Source of the DNA: an uncultured Propionibacteriaceae bacterium
GTDB lineage: Bacteria; Actinomycetota; Actinomycetes; Propionibacteriales; Propionibacteriaceae
Direction of reading: 5' to 3'
Assembly: GCA_937926975.1 (NCBI GenBank)
Contig: CALBCJ010000011.1
Span: 186,001-250,000 of the forward strand
Length of the DNA: 64,000 bases
Shown: in pieces, positions 45,125-52,927 of the stretch
How the letters are laid out: every line of letters starts with the position of its first letter
Position numbering within the stretch: position 1 is the stretch's first letter
The notes under the pieces: model-generated
The model's input: only the letters and a program-made list of their open reading frames with translations
Database searches by the model: none
Told to the model about the DNA's origin: nothing
Program-made: the position numbers and the translations under genes

Positions 45125-45131
45125 GGGCGCA

Positions 45132-45137
45132 AGCCTA
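45132..45137 (-). promoter_or_regulatory. -10 box, leaderless promoter of mrp
   Basis: TAGGCT on the minus strand, seven bases before the mrp ATG at 45124. Confidence 0.5.
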
Positions 45138-45184
45138 GCCGGGGCGCCGGGCGCGGCCCGGGGCGCGCCAGGAGGCGAGCGGCG

Positions 45185-45745
45185 TCAGTCGTCGTCCTGG
45201 CTGGTGCCGGCAGCACGGGCCTGGAGCTCCTGCTCCCGGCGGCGCAGGTCGTCGGCCCGGGCGTCCAGCTCCTCCATCAGGTCGTGCAGCTCGGAGCGGA
45301 TGAAGTCCCGGGTGGCGAGGTCACCGACCCGCATCCGCAGCGAGGCGATCTCGCGGGCCAGGAAGTCCATGTCGGCGCGGGCCTGGGCGGCGGTCTTGCG
45401 GTCGTCCTCGAGGGCGATCCGGTCCCGGGCCTCCTGCCGGTTCTGGGCGAGCAGGATCAGCGGGGCTGCGTACGAGGCCTGCAGGCTGAGCAGCAGCGTG
45501 AGGAAGACGTACGGGAAGCGCTCCGCCTCCCAGCCGTCGGGGACCACGATGTTCCAGCCGATCCAGACGACAATGAACAGCGTCATCCAGATCAGGAAGT
45601 TGGCGGTGCCCATCCAGCGGGCGAACTTCTCGGCGAAGGCGCCGAAGACCTCCGAGTCCAGCTTCACCTCGGGCAGCAGCGACCGCTTCACCGGGCCCGG
45701 GCTCGACAGCCGGTCGGCGTTGATCCGCTTCCTGGTCCTAGCCAC
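45185..45745 (-). CDS. DUF1003 membrane protein
   Basis: A 186-residue protein with two membrane helices (ANFLIWMTLFIVVWIGWNIV and FPYVFLTLLLSLQASYAAPL), the conserved LLAQNRQEARDRIALEDDRK block of DUF1003, and a C-terminal coiled coil rich in charged residues. Function unknown. It starts eight bases inside the CBS/MgtE-N gene, so the two are translationally coupled, which hints at a shared role in membrane or divalent-cation physiology. Confidence 0.9.
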   Translation of the reverse strand: MARTRKRINADRLSSPGPVKRSLLPEVKLDSEVFGAFAEKFARWMGTANFLIWMTLFIVVWIGWNIVVPDGWEAERFPYVFLTLLLSLQASYAAPLILLAQNRQEARDRIALEDDRKTAAQARADMDFLAREIASLRMRVGDLATRDFIRSELHDLMEELDARADDLRRREQELQARAAGTSQDDD

Positions 45746-47009
45746 GCTGGTTCTCCTCCGGGGTCACCACACCCTCCATCTGGAGCCCGCGCCAGTCCTC
45801 GGGGAGCATGTGGTCGAGCACATCATCCACCGTGACCGCCCCCAGCAGCCGCTGCTCGGCGTCGATCACCGGGACCACGACCACGTCGTACGTGGCGAAG
45901 TAGCGGCTCACGGTGGCCAGGTCGGCGGTCGGCAGCAGCGGCCGCAGCTCGTGGTCGATCAGCCCCGACACCAGCGTCGAGGGAGGCTCGCGGAGCAGCC
46001 GCTGCAGGTGCACCCCGCCGATCAGCCTCCCGGTCGGCGCCTCCAGCGGCGGGCGGCAGACGAAGACCATCCCGGCCAGCGCCGGCGGCACGTCCTCGAC
46101 CCGGGCCCGGGCCAGGGCGTCAGCGACGGTGTAGTCGGGGGCGACGATGATCGGCTCGGGGGTCATCATGCCGCCGGCGGTGTTGTCGTCGTACAGCAGC
46201 AGGTCCCGCACGTCCTGGGCGTCCTCGGGCCGCATCCGGTTGAGCAGCGCGTCGGCCAGGTCGTCGGGCAGCTCCGAGATCAGGTCGGCGGCGTCGTCGG
46301 GGTCCATCTCCTCGAGCACGTCCGCGGCCCGCTCCGGGTCCAGCAAGGTGATCAGGTCGACCTGCTCGTCCTCGGGCAGCTCCTCAATGGCGTCGGCGAG
46401 CTGCCGGTCGTCCAGGGCGTGGGCCACCTCGGCGCGCCGGTCGGGAGCCATGTCGTGCAGCTCGCGGGCAACGTCGGCGGCCTTCTTGTCGATCATGTCG
46501 GCGATCTGGGCGTCGCGGGTGTCGCCGGCGGCCAGCTCCAGGTCGGGCACCTCATTCCAGGGCACCACGGTGATCGGGACCCGGGAGCTGAGCCGGAACG
46601 ACTTGGTGGACTCGCGCAGCGCTGCCCGGGACACCTCCCAGTCGCCGGCCCGGCCGGCGTGCATCGCCACGTCCACGATGGTGGTGGCCTGGCTGGCGCC
46701 GTGGCGTACCACCCGCCGCCCGATGAGCTCGTCGACGACCAGGGTCTCGCCCTCGCGGCGGTGGAAGCGGCGGGTGTTGACCACCCCGGAGACCACGATC
46801 TGGACCGCGTCGATGGAGTACACCCGCTCCATCGGCAGGTACGCCTTGCGCCGCGCGAAGAGCTCCACCACCAGTCCCTTGACCCGGGGCGGCCGGCCCC
46901 GGCCGCGGACCTGGACCACCACATCGCTGAGCCTGCCGATCCGGTCGCCGTCAGCGTCGATGACGGGGAGCCCGCGCAGGCGGGTGATGTACATCGTCGT
47001 GCCGGCCAC
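45738..47009 (-). CDS. PRC-barrel, MgtE-N and CBS-domain protein
   Basis: A 423-residue soluble protein. An N-terminal PRC-barrel-like region (LRGLPVIDADGDRIGRLSDV) and a second similar one are followed by an MgtE intracellular N domain (MAPDRRAEVAHALDDRQLAD; LEEMDPDDAADLISELPDD) and two CBS motifs (MMTPEPIIVAPDYTVADALA; VPVIDAEQRLLGAVTVDDVL). It lacks the MgtE membrane channel, so it is the magnesium-sensor half alone. The frame opens at 47582 antisense to the CitE gene, but GTG 47009 with TACGCT six bases upstream is preferred; ATG 46994 is an alternative. Confidence 0.88.
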   Translation of the reverse strand: MAGTTMYITRLRGLPVIDADGDRIGRLSDVVVQVRGRGRPPRVKGLVVELFARRKAYLPMERVYSIDAVQIVVSGVVNTRRFHRREGETLVVDELIGRRVVRHGASQATTIVDVAMHAGRAGDWEVSRAALRESTKSFRLSSRVPITVVPWNEVPDLELAAGDTRDAQIADMIDKKAADVARELHDMAPDRRAEVAHALDDRQLADAIEELPEDEQVDLITLLDPERAADVLEEMDPDDAADLISELPDDLADALLNRMRPEDAQDVRDLLLYDDNTAGGMMTPEPIIVAPDYTVADALARARVEDVPPALAGMVFVCRPPLEAPTGRLIGGVHLQRLLREPPSTLVSGLIDHELRPLLPTADLATVSRYFATYDVVVVPVIDAEQRLLGAVTVDDVLDHMLPEDWRGLQMEGVVTPEENQRG

Positions 47010-47015
47010 GGTGGC

Positions 47016-47063
47016 AGCGTAGTCGCTGGCCGCTGTCGAATGCACCGTGACGGGCCTTAGAGT
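47016..47063. promoter_or_regulatory. Back-to-back leaderless promoters
   Basis: TACGCT on the minus strand (47016-47021) ends six bases before GTG 47009. TAGAGT on the plus strand (47058-47063) ends seven bases before GTG 47071. The whole divergent region is 61 bases, so the two polymerase sites overlap. Confidence 0.5.
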
Positions 47064-47070
47064 CGCATAC

Positions 47071-48000
47071 GTGAGAACTCTTCCACGCCGTACGGTTCTT
47101 GCGGTCCCAGGCTCCTCGGACCGCTTCATCGCCAAGTCCCGCGGGCTGGAGGTGGACGCGGTCTTCCTGGACCTGGAGGACGCGGTCGCACCGCCGGCTA
47201 AGGCCGAGGCCCGCCAGCGGGTGGTGGGCGCGCTGACCTCCGGGGAGGGCTGGCGGGCCGGGCTGGTGACGGTCCGGGTCAACGACTGGACCACCCCGTG
47301 GACGGTGGCCGACCTGAGCGAGGTGGTGGCCGGGGCCGGGGCGCATCTGGACGCGGTCGTGGTGCCGAAAGTCACCGGGCCGGAGCAGGTGGTGGCGACC
47401 GACCTGGTGCTGACCCAGCTGGAGCGGCTGAACGGGCTGGAGCCGGGCCGGATCGGGCTCGAGGTGCAGATCGAGGAGGCCCGGGGCGCGCTGGCGGTGG
47501 CGGCGATCGCGCAGGCCTCGCCACGGCTGCAGAGCCTGGTCTTCGGGCCGGGTGACTTCATGGCCTCGATCGGGATGGCCACCTTGAACGTGGGTGCTCA
47601 GCCGGCCGGGTACGCGGCCGACGCGTACCACCACATCCACATGACGATCCTGCTGGCGGCCCGGGCGCACGGGCTCCAGGCGATCGACGGCCCGTACGTC
47701 GCGATCCGCGACCGGGAGGGCTTCTGGGAGGCGGCGACCCGCGCCGCGGCGCTCGGCTACGACGGCAAGTGGGTGCTGCACCCCGACCAGGTGGTGGTCG
47801 GCAACCAGGTCTTCACCCCGGCCGAGGCGGTGCTGGAGCGGGCCCGGCGGATCGTGACCGCGTACCGGGAGGCCACCTCGGCCGCCGGCGGCGCGGTCGG
47901 GGCGATCGTCGTCGACGACGAGATGGTCGACGAGGCCGGGCTGAAGCTGGCCGAGGCCCAGCTGGCACGGGCCGGCCAGCTGCCCGGGAACCTGCCATGA
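47071..48000 (+). CDS. HpcH/HpaI aldolase/citrate-lyase (CitE-like) CoA-ester lyase
   Basis: A 309-residue TIM-barrel protein beginning with RRTVLAVPGSSDRFIAKSRG and carrying the metal-binding FLDLEDAVAPPAKAEARQ and a PKVTGPEQV strand. FGPGDFMASIGM is typical of malyl-CoA/citramalyl-CoA lyases (CitE-like). No CitD/CitF subunits are present, so classical citrate lyase is excluded. Substrate unknown, probably a CoA thioester. An earlier GTG at 47047 lies upstream of the -10 box. Its stop overlaps the next start (ATGA). Confidence 0.87.
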   Translation: MRTLPRRTVLAVPGSSDRFIAKSRGLEVDAVFLDLEDAVAPPAKAEARQRVVGALTSGEGWRAGLVTVRVNDWTTPWTVADLSEVVAGAGAHLDAVVVPKVTGPEQVVATDLVLTQLERLNGLEPGRIGLEVQIEEARGALAVAAIAQASPRLQSLVFGPGDFMASIGMATLNVGAQPAGYAADAYHHIHMTILLAARAHGLQAIDGPYVAIRDREGFWEAATRAAALGYDGKWVLHPDQVVVGNQVFTPAEAVLERARRIVTAYREATSAAGGAVGAIVVDDEMVDEAGLKLAEAQLARAGQLPGNLP

Positions 48001-48485
48001 CTGCTGACCCGGCCCGGCCTCGCGGGGGCGCCCCGCAGCCGCTGAAGTACCCGCAGTCGGTCGCGATCTTCGACAGCTACCCCGCGGCAGCAGCGGCGGT
48101 CCACCACCTCGCCAGCCAGCAGTTCCCGGTCGAGAACCTGGCGATCGTCGGCACCGACCTGCGCAGCGTGGAGCGGGTGCTGGCGCGCAAGACCTGGGCC
48201 TCGGTGCTGATCCGGGGCATCATTCAGGGGCTGGTGACCGGCACCCTGCTGGCAGCGGTGCTGTGGCTGTTCATGCCCTCAGGCAGCTCCAGGCTCCAGG
48301 TAGTGGGGACGGCGCTCGGGATCGGGCTGGTCGTCAGCACCGGTCTGGCCGCGCTCGCCTACGTCGGCCAGGGCCGGCGAGACTTCAGCTCGGCCCGCCA
48401 GATCATCGCCACCCGCTACGAGGTGCTCTGCGAGCACACGGTCGCTGACCGGGCCCGCGAGCTGCTGGCCCGCAGCGTCAGCTAG
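47997..48485 (+). CDS. General-stress-protein-17M-like membrane protein
   Basis: A 162-residue protein: a GSP17M/YflT-like region (SVAIFDSYPAAAAAVHHLAS, NLAIVGTDLRSVERVL) then two membrane helices (GLVTGTLLAAVLWLFM, ALGIGLVVSTGLAALAYVG) and a short tail. Often labelled magnesium transporter in databases without proof. It starts in an ATGA overlap with the CitE-like gene and converges with the MFS gene, overlapping eight bases. Confidence 0.82.
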   Translation: MTADPARPRGGAPQPLKYPQSVAIFDSYPAAAAAVHHLASQQFPVENLAIVGTDLRSVERVLARKTWASVLIRGIIQGLVTGTLLAAVLWLFMPSGSSRLQVVGTALGIGLVVSTGLAALAYVGQGRRDFSSARQIIATRYEVLCEHTVADRARELLARSVS

Positions 48486-49662
48486 CCGGGCTGGCGGCGA
48501 AGCCGCGGCGCCAGAGCACCAGCAGCAGGGCCCCGGCCACCAGCGAGCTGACACCCGCCAGGGACAGAGCCAGCAGGTGCGGGTTGGTGGCGGTGTGCAG
48601 GTGGTAGATCGGGACCCAGGTGAACGGAACCAGGGCGCCGCCGGTGTACTGGCAGGCCAGCATCACCGAGGAGGCGCCGGAGCGGTTCTCGGGGGCCGCG
48701 GTGACCGACAGGGTCTGGGCCATCGAGCGGGCCGCAGCCGAGGCCACACCGGCCAGGGCGATCAGCACGACCGCGAGCACCAGCCCCAGCACCGGCCCGG
48801 CCAGTGTCGACAGCCCGGCCAGGACACAGAGCCCGCCGAGCAGGGCGTGGGCGGCGCTGCCGACGAGCAGCCGGGGGTGGCGGTCCAGAAGCGAGCCGGA
48901 CCAGCGTCCGGTGGCCAGCCCGGCCACGCCGAACGAGGCCACCACCAGCCCGGCAGCGAAGGGGGAGAGGTGGTACTCGTCGCGCACGTACAGGGCGCCG
49001 ACCACGGCCATCCCGATCGTGGTCAGGAAGGCGAGCAGCGCGATGGTGCTGGCCACCAGCAGCTGGCGGGTGGCCAGAGCCCGCCACCGCCCGGGGCGCT
49101 GGTCGGCCCGGGCCGGGGCGTCGGCCGGCGGCAGCAGGGCCAGCACCGCCGACAGGACCCCGATCACGATGAAGGCCGACTGCCACCTGAAGCTGGCCGC
49201 CAGGCCTCCCAGCAGCAGCGACATCGCCTGCCCGACGGCCTGGGTGGCGCCGAACATCCCCAGCGAGCGGCCCAGTCGCTGCGGCGGGACCTGGTCGGTG
49301 ATCGCCGCCGCCAGGACCGGGGTGGTGAAGGCGTTGGAGACGCCCTGCACGACCCGCAGCAGCAGGAACAGCTGCAGGTTGGGGGCCAGGGCACAGCCGA
49401 TCGACGACAGGGCGTAGACGATGTAGCCGACCTGAACCGTACGCCGCCGGCCGAGCCGCTCGGCCAGGGTCCCCGAGACCAGCATCGCGGCCGCGAACGG
49501 GAGCAGGTAGGCCGACAGGGAGGTGCTCACCGAGGGGACCGAGACCTGCAGGGCCTCGGCCATCTCGGGCAGCATCGTGGACACGATGGCCCCTCCGAAG
49601 GGGCCGAGGAAACCACCCAGGTACAGCGGCCACAGTGGTGGCTGGGGATGAGCATCAGACAT
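48478..49662 (-). CDS. MFS transporter (multidrug-efflux type)
   Basis: A 394-residue, twelve-helix MFS protein. Motif A is seen as GTLAERLGRRRTVQVGYIVY after helix 2, and the second-half equivalent as GRWSGSLLDRHPR. The proline-rich start (DAHPQPPLWPLYLGGFLGPF) and drug:H antiporter-like helix 5 fit an efflux pump; substrate unknown. It lies 42 bases after pssA on the same strand and may ride on the psd-pssA message. Confidence 0.87.
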   Translation of the reverse strand: MSDAHPQPPLWPLYLGGFLGPFGGAIVSTMLPEMAEALQVSVPSVSTSLSAYLLPFAAAMLVSGTLAERLGRRRTVQVGYIVYALSSIGCALAPNLQLFLLLRVVQGVSNAFTTPVLAAAITDQVPPQRLGRSLGMFGATQAVGQAMSLLLGGLAASFRWQSAFIVIGVLSAVLALLPPADAPARADQRPGRWRALATRQLLVASTIALLAFLTTIGMAVVGALYVRDEYHLSPFAAGLVVASFGVAGLATGRWSGSLLDRHPRLLVGSAAHALLGGLCVLAGLSTLAGPVLGLVLAVVLIALAGVASAAARSMAQTLSVTAAPENRSGASSVMLACQYTGGALVPFTWVPIYHLHTATNPHLLALSLAGVSSLVAGALLLVLWRRGFAASPAS

Positions 49663-49704
49663 GCCCGCATTATGTCTGACCAGTCAGGGGCCGTGACAAA
49701 GTAC

Positions 49705-50616
49705 CTAGATCCGCAGCCTCCACCGCCGGCTCTTGCGGCGCAGCGCCCGCCGCTCCGGGCCAGCAGCCTCCCAGGCGTCGGGGTGAGCGGCCAGCCACCG
49801 GTACGAGTACCAGGCGTACGGGATGTGCAGCAGGTACAAGGCGTCGATGACCAGCACGGTCAGCAGCGGCTGGGTCATCAGCGCGGCCAGCAGCACCACC
49901 GCAGCCAGGAGCAGGAACGGGACCCGGCCGGGGCTGACCTTGGCGGTCTTGGCGGAGAAGGTCGGCAGCCGGGAGAAGGCCAGCGCCGCGATCGTCACGA
50001 GCCACAGCGAGGTCGTCACCGGGCTGCACCACCAGCCGTCGCCGAAGCGGACCTTGGTGAGCACCGGGACCAGCGCCAGCAGCGCTGCCGCCGGGGCCGG
50101 GACCCCGACGAAGAACTCCTTGGTGAAGGCGGGCCGGTTCGGGTCGTCCAGCAGCGTGTTGAACCGGGCCAGCCGCAGCACGATGCAGGCCGCGTACACC
50201 ACCACCGCGATCCAGCCCCAGTCGCGGGTCGCCCCGCTGTGGGGGTGGATCACGATGAAGTACGTGATCAGGGCCGGCGTCACCCCGAAGCCGATGGCGT
50301 CGCACAGGGAGTCGAGCTCGGCTCCCATCTTCGAGGTCGCCGACAGCAGCCGGGCCAGCCGCCCGTCGAGGGCGTCCAGCACAGCCGCCAGGCCCACCAG
50401 GCCCAGCGCTAGCAGCGGCTTGCCGTCAGCTGCGTACCGGGCGCCGCTGAGCCCGCAGGCCAGCGCAGCCAGGGTGACCACTGTCGGCAGCAGCAGGATC
50501 CCGCGGTTGCGCTGCCGAGGCTGGTCGTGGGCCTCCAGCACGTCAAGGGCCTCCTCCACCTCCTCGGTGGTGAGGTCGTCCCTGCGGTGCCGCTTCGGGC
50601 GTCGAGAGCCAGCCAC
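49705..50616 (-). CDS. pssA: CDP-diacylglycerol-serine O-phosphatidyltransferase
   Basis: Makes phosphatidylserine from CDP-diacylglycerol and serine. A 303-residue membrane protein with the CDP-alcohol phosphotransferase motif DALDGRLARLL ... GAELDSLCDA (D-x2-DG-x2-AR-x8-G-x3-D-x3-D) near residue 85, and about seven helices. The basic N-terminus (RRPKRHRRDDLTTEE) is cytosolic. It starts three bases after the psd stop, so the two consecutive steps to phosphatidylethanolamine form an operon. Confidence 0.95.
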   Translation of the reverse strand: MAGSRRPKRHRRDDLTTEEVEEALDVLEAHDQPRQRNRGILLLPTVVTLAALACGLSGARYAADGKPLLALGLVGLAAVLDALDGRLARLLSATSKMGAELDSLCDAIGFGVTPALITYFIVIHPHSGATRDWGWIAVVVYAACIVLRLARFNTLLDDPNRPAFTKEFFVGVPAPAAALLALVPVLTKVRFGDGWWCSPVTTSLWLVTIAALAFSRLPTFSAKTAKVSPGRVPFLLLAAVVLLAALMTQPLLTVLVIDALYLLHIPYAWYSYRWLAAHPDAWEAAGPERRALRRKSRRWRLRI

Positions 50617-50619
50617 GGC

Positions 50620-51333
50620 TCAGCCCAGCACGGCAAGCAGGGTCTCGCCGCCCACCGCGTGCTGCCCGACCTGCGGGAGCAGGGTCGTCCCGGCCGGCAG
50701 GTAGGTGTCGACCCGAGAGCCGAACCGGATCAGCCCGTACGTCTGGGCCAGCTGGAGCCAGTCGCCGGGAGCCACCTCGCAGAGGATCCGGCGGGCCACC
50801 AGGCCGGCGATCTGGACCACCCCGACCGCGGTCTGGTCGTCGGTCTCCAGCCGCAGGCAGCAGCGCTCGTTCTGGGTGGACGCCTCGACGACGTCGGCGG
50901 GCAGGAACTGGCCCGGGGTGTGGACCACCTCGGCGACCCGGCCCGCCAGCGGGGCCCGCTGGACGTGGACGTCGAGCACCGACAAGAAGATGCTGACCCG
51001 GGGCAGCGGGGCGTCGCCCAGCCCCAGCTCCGGCGGTGGGACCGCCTCGTCGACCAGGGTGACCTCACCGTCGGCCGGCGCGACCACCGCGCCCGACCGG
51101 GTCGGTGGGACCCGGTCCGGGTGCCGGAAGAAGTACGCGATCGCACCGGCTGTCAGCAGAGAGGCCCGCCGCAGCCAGCCGTAGCGCCAGCCGAGCAGCC
51201 CCACCACCACCGGGACCGCGGCGAAGCGGCGTCCCTCGGGGTGGATCGGGGGTACGGCAGCCTTCACCAGTCCCCAGAGGTGCTGGGGCAGCGGCTCGCG
51301 CTGCGCCCCTTCAGGTCGTGGTCGCCCTGCCAT
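50620..51333 (-). CDS. psd: Phosphatidylserine decarboxylase proenzyme
   Basis: A 237-residue proenzyme of the short (Psd-A) class, decarboxylating phosphatidylserine to phosphatidylethanolamine. The self-cleavage site that creates the pyruvoyl group is in RFGSRVDTYLPAG (cleavage between Gly and Ser). The N-terminal helix (FAAVPVVVGLLGWRYGW) anchors it. An AAGGGGAG ribosome site precedes the ATG. First gene of the psd-pssA pair. Confidence 0.94.
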   Translation of the reverse strand: MAGRPRPEGAQREPLPQHLWGLVKAAVPPIHPEGRRFAAVPVVVGLLGWRYGWLRRASLLTAGAIAYFFRHPDRVPPTRSGAVVAPADGEVTLVDEAVPPPELGLGDAPLPRVSIFLSVLDVHVQRAPLAGRVAEVVHTPGQFLPADVVEASTQNERCCLRLETDDQTAVGVVQIAGLVARRILCEVAPGDWLQLAQTYGLIRFGSRVDTYLPAGTTLLPQVGQHAVGGETLLAVLG

Positions 51334-51369
51334 GTCTCCCCTTGTCAGTAATGAGTATCCAGGTCATTC

Positions 51370-51406
51370 TTCCATGGGGCGGGTCAGTTTCCATGAGGCG
51401 GGTCAG
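51370..51406. repeat. 18-bp tandem duplication at the 3' end of trpB2
   Basis: TTCCATGGGGCGGGTCAG (51370-51387) and TTCCATGAGGCGGGTCAG (51389-51406) differ at one base and have a 19-base period. The second copy contains the trpB2 stop codon (TCA at 51403). It is probably a slippage duplication. Confidence 0.6.
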
Positions 51407-52713
51407 GCGTCGGTCATCCGGCCCGACAGGAACTCCTGGTAGGCGGGCAGGTCGAGCTGGCCCGACCCCGACACCCCGATCAGGATCGTCGGCGACTCGC
51501 CCGCCTCGGCCGCGGCACGGGCCTGACGGACCGCCCCCGCGATGGCGTGGTTGGACTCCGACGCCGGCACGATCCCCTCGGCCCGGGCGAACAGGGTGCC
51601 GGCCTGGAAGGCCTCCAGCTGCCCGATCGCGGTGGCCTTCAGCAGCCCCTCGTGGTAGGCGTGAGAGACCAGCGGCGCCATCCCGTGGTAGCGCAGCCCG
51701 CCGGCGTGGACCGGGTCCGGGACGAAGTCGGCGCCCAGCGTGTACATCTTCAGCAGCGGCGTCATTCCCGAGGCGTCGCCGTGGTCGTAGCGGTACTCGC
51801 CCTGGGTGAGGCTGGGGGCTGCCTGCGGCTCGCAGGCCCAGATCTCGGTGGCCGCCCTGCCGGCCAGGTTCTCCCGTACGAACGGGAAGGCGATGCCGCC
51901 CAGGTTGGACCCGCCGCCAGCGCAGGCGAAGAGGTAGTCCACCGTCTCGCCGAAGAGAGCCAGCTGCTTGACCGCCTCCAGCCCGATCACCGACTGGTGC
52001 AGCAGCACGTGGTTCATCACCGACCCCAGCGAGTAGTTGCAGGCCGGGTCCTCAGTGGCTACCTCGACCGCCTCGGAGATCGCCATCCCCAGCGATCCCG
52101 GGGTGTCGGGGAAGCGCTCCCGCAGCGCCCGGCCAGCGCCCGTCAGGTCGGAGGGGGAGGGGTGGACGGTGGCCCCGAAGGTCTCCATCAGCACGTGCCG
52201 GTACGGCTTCGAGTCGTACGTGGAGCGGACCTGGAAGACCTCGCACTCCAGGCCGAAGGCCTCCGCGGCGAAGGCCAGGGCCGAGCCCCACTGCCCGGAC
52301 CCGGTCTCGGTGACCACCTTCGTCATCCCGGCCTGGGCATTCGCGTACGCCTGGGCTGCGGCCGAGTTGGTCTTGTGGCTGCCGACCGGGGATGCGCCCT
52401 CGTACTTGTAGTAGATCCGGGCCGTGGTGCCGAGCGCCTGCTCCAGCCGGCGGGCCCGGGCCAGCGGGGACGGGCGCCAGAGCTTGTACAGCTCGCGGAC
52501 CGGCTCGGGGATCTCAACCCAGCGCTCGGTGGTGACCTCCTGCTCGATCAGCCCGGGCGGGAAGATCGCACTCAGCTCGTCGGGCTGCAGCGGCTCCCCG
52601 GTCGTCGGGGACAGCGGCGACGGGGGCGGGGTGGGCAGGTCAGCGACGATGTTGTACCAGTGAGTGGGGATCTCCGACTCGGGGAGGACCACGTGCGTCA
52701 GGTCTTCGGTCAC
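51403..52713 (-). CDS. TrpB-like PLP enzyme (TrpB2 type)
   Basis: A 436-residue tryptophan synthase beta-chain of the TrpB2 class, longer than TrpB1. The PLP lysine is in EGASPVGSHKTNSAAAQAYA, and the phosphate loop is ACAGGGSNLGGIAFPF. No trpA is adjacent. TrpB2 proteins work without a stable alpha partner and may salvage indole or use other substrates such as phosphoserine. GTG 52713 with a -10 box seven bases upstream is the start. Confidence 0.9.
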   Translation of the reverse strand: MTEDLTHVVLPESEIPTHWYNIVADLPTPPPSPLSPTTGEPLQPDELSAIFPPGLIEQEVTTERWVEIPEPVRELYKLWRPSPLARARRLEQALGTTARIYYKYEGASPVGSHKTNSAAAQAYANAQAGMTKVVTETGSGQWGSALAFAAEAFGLECEVFQVRSTYDSKPYRHVLMETFGATVHPSPSDLTGAGRALRERFPDTPGSLGMAISEAVEVATEDPACNYSLGSVMNHVLLHQSVIGLEAVKQLALFGETVDYLFACAGGGSNLGGIAFPFVRENLAGRAATEIWACEPQAAPSLTQGEYRYDHGDASGMTPLLKMYTLGADFVPDPVHAGGLRYHGMAPLVSHAYHEGLLKATAIGQLEAFQAGTLFARAEGIVPASESNHAIAGAVRQARAAAEAGESPTILIGVSGSGQLDLPAYQEFLSGRMTDA

Positions 52714-52720
52714 TCCCGCG

Positions 52721-52726
52721 ACGATA
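52721..52726 (-). promoter_or_regulatory. -10 box, leaderless promoter of trpB2
   Basis: TATCGT on the minus strand, seven bases before GTG 52713. Confidence 0.45.
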
Positions 52727-52874
52727 GCGGCTGGGCAGAGCCCGGCCCGAGGTCAGTATCACCCCGCGAGAGGCAGCGACTGTAGCCGCCGTGACAAGCC
52801 TGGACGAGGAGTGGTCTGGAGCCTGGGTGGCAGGGGCGAGGCTGTCGACCGTACGGCTCGAGGCGGGCGGGACC

Positions 52875-52899
52875 GGGCCGGGCACAACCGTGCCGGCCC
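52875..52899 (-). terminator. Hairpin terminator of pepP
   Basis: Arms 52875-52885 and 52890-52899 pair over ten bases with a single bulged G and a four-base loop. The hairpin lies 29 bases beyond the pepP stop, upstream of the trpB2 promoter. Confidence 0.65.
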
Positions 52900-52927
52900 G
52901 CGTCGACGACCGGTGGCGAAGGGCCGC

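Noticed and set aside
45738..47582. Longer 614-residue version of the CBS/MgtE-N protein
   Set aside because: The extra N-terminus is antisense to the CitE-like gene and not protein-like; GTG 47009 has a -10 box directly before it.
47071..48000. Citrate lyase beta subunit of a complete citrate lyase
   Set aside because: No alpha or gamma subunit genes are adjacent; a stand-alone CitE-like lyase is more likely.
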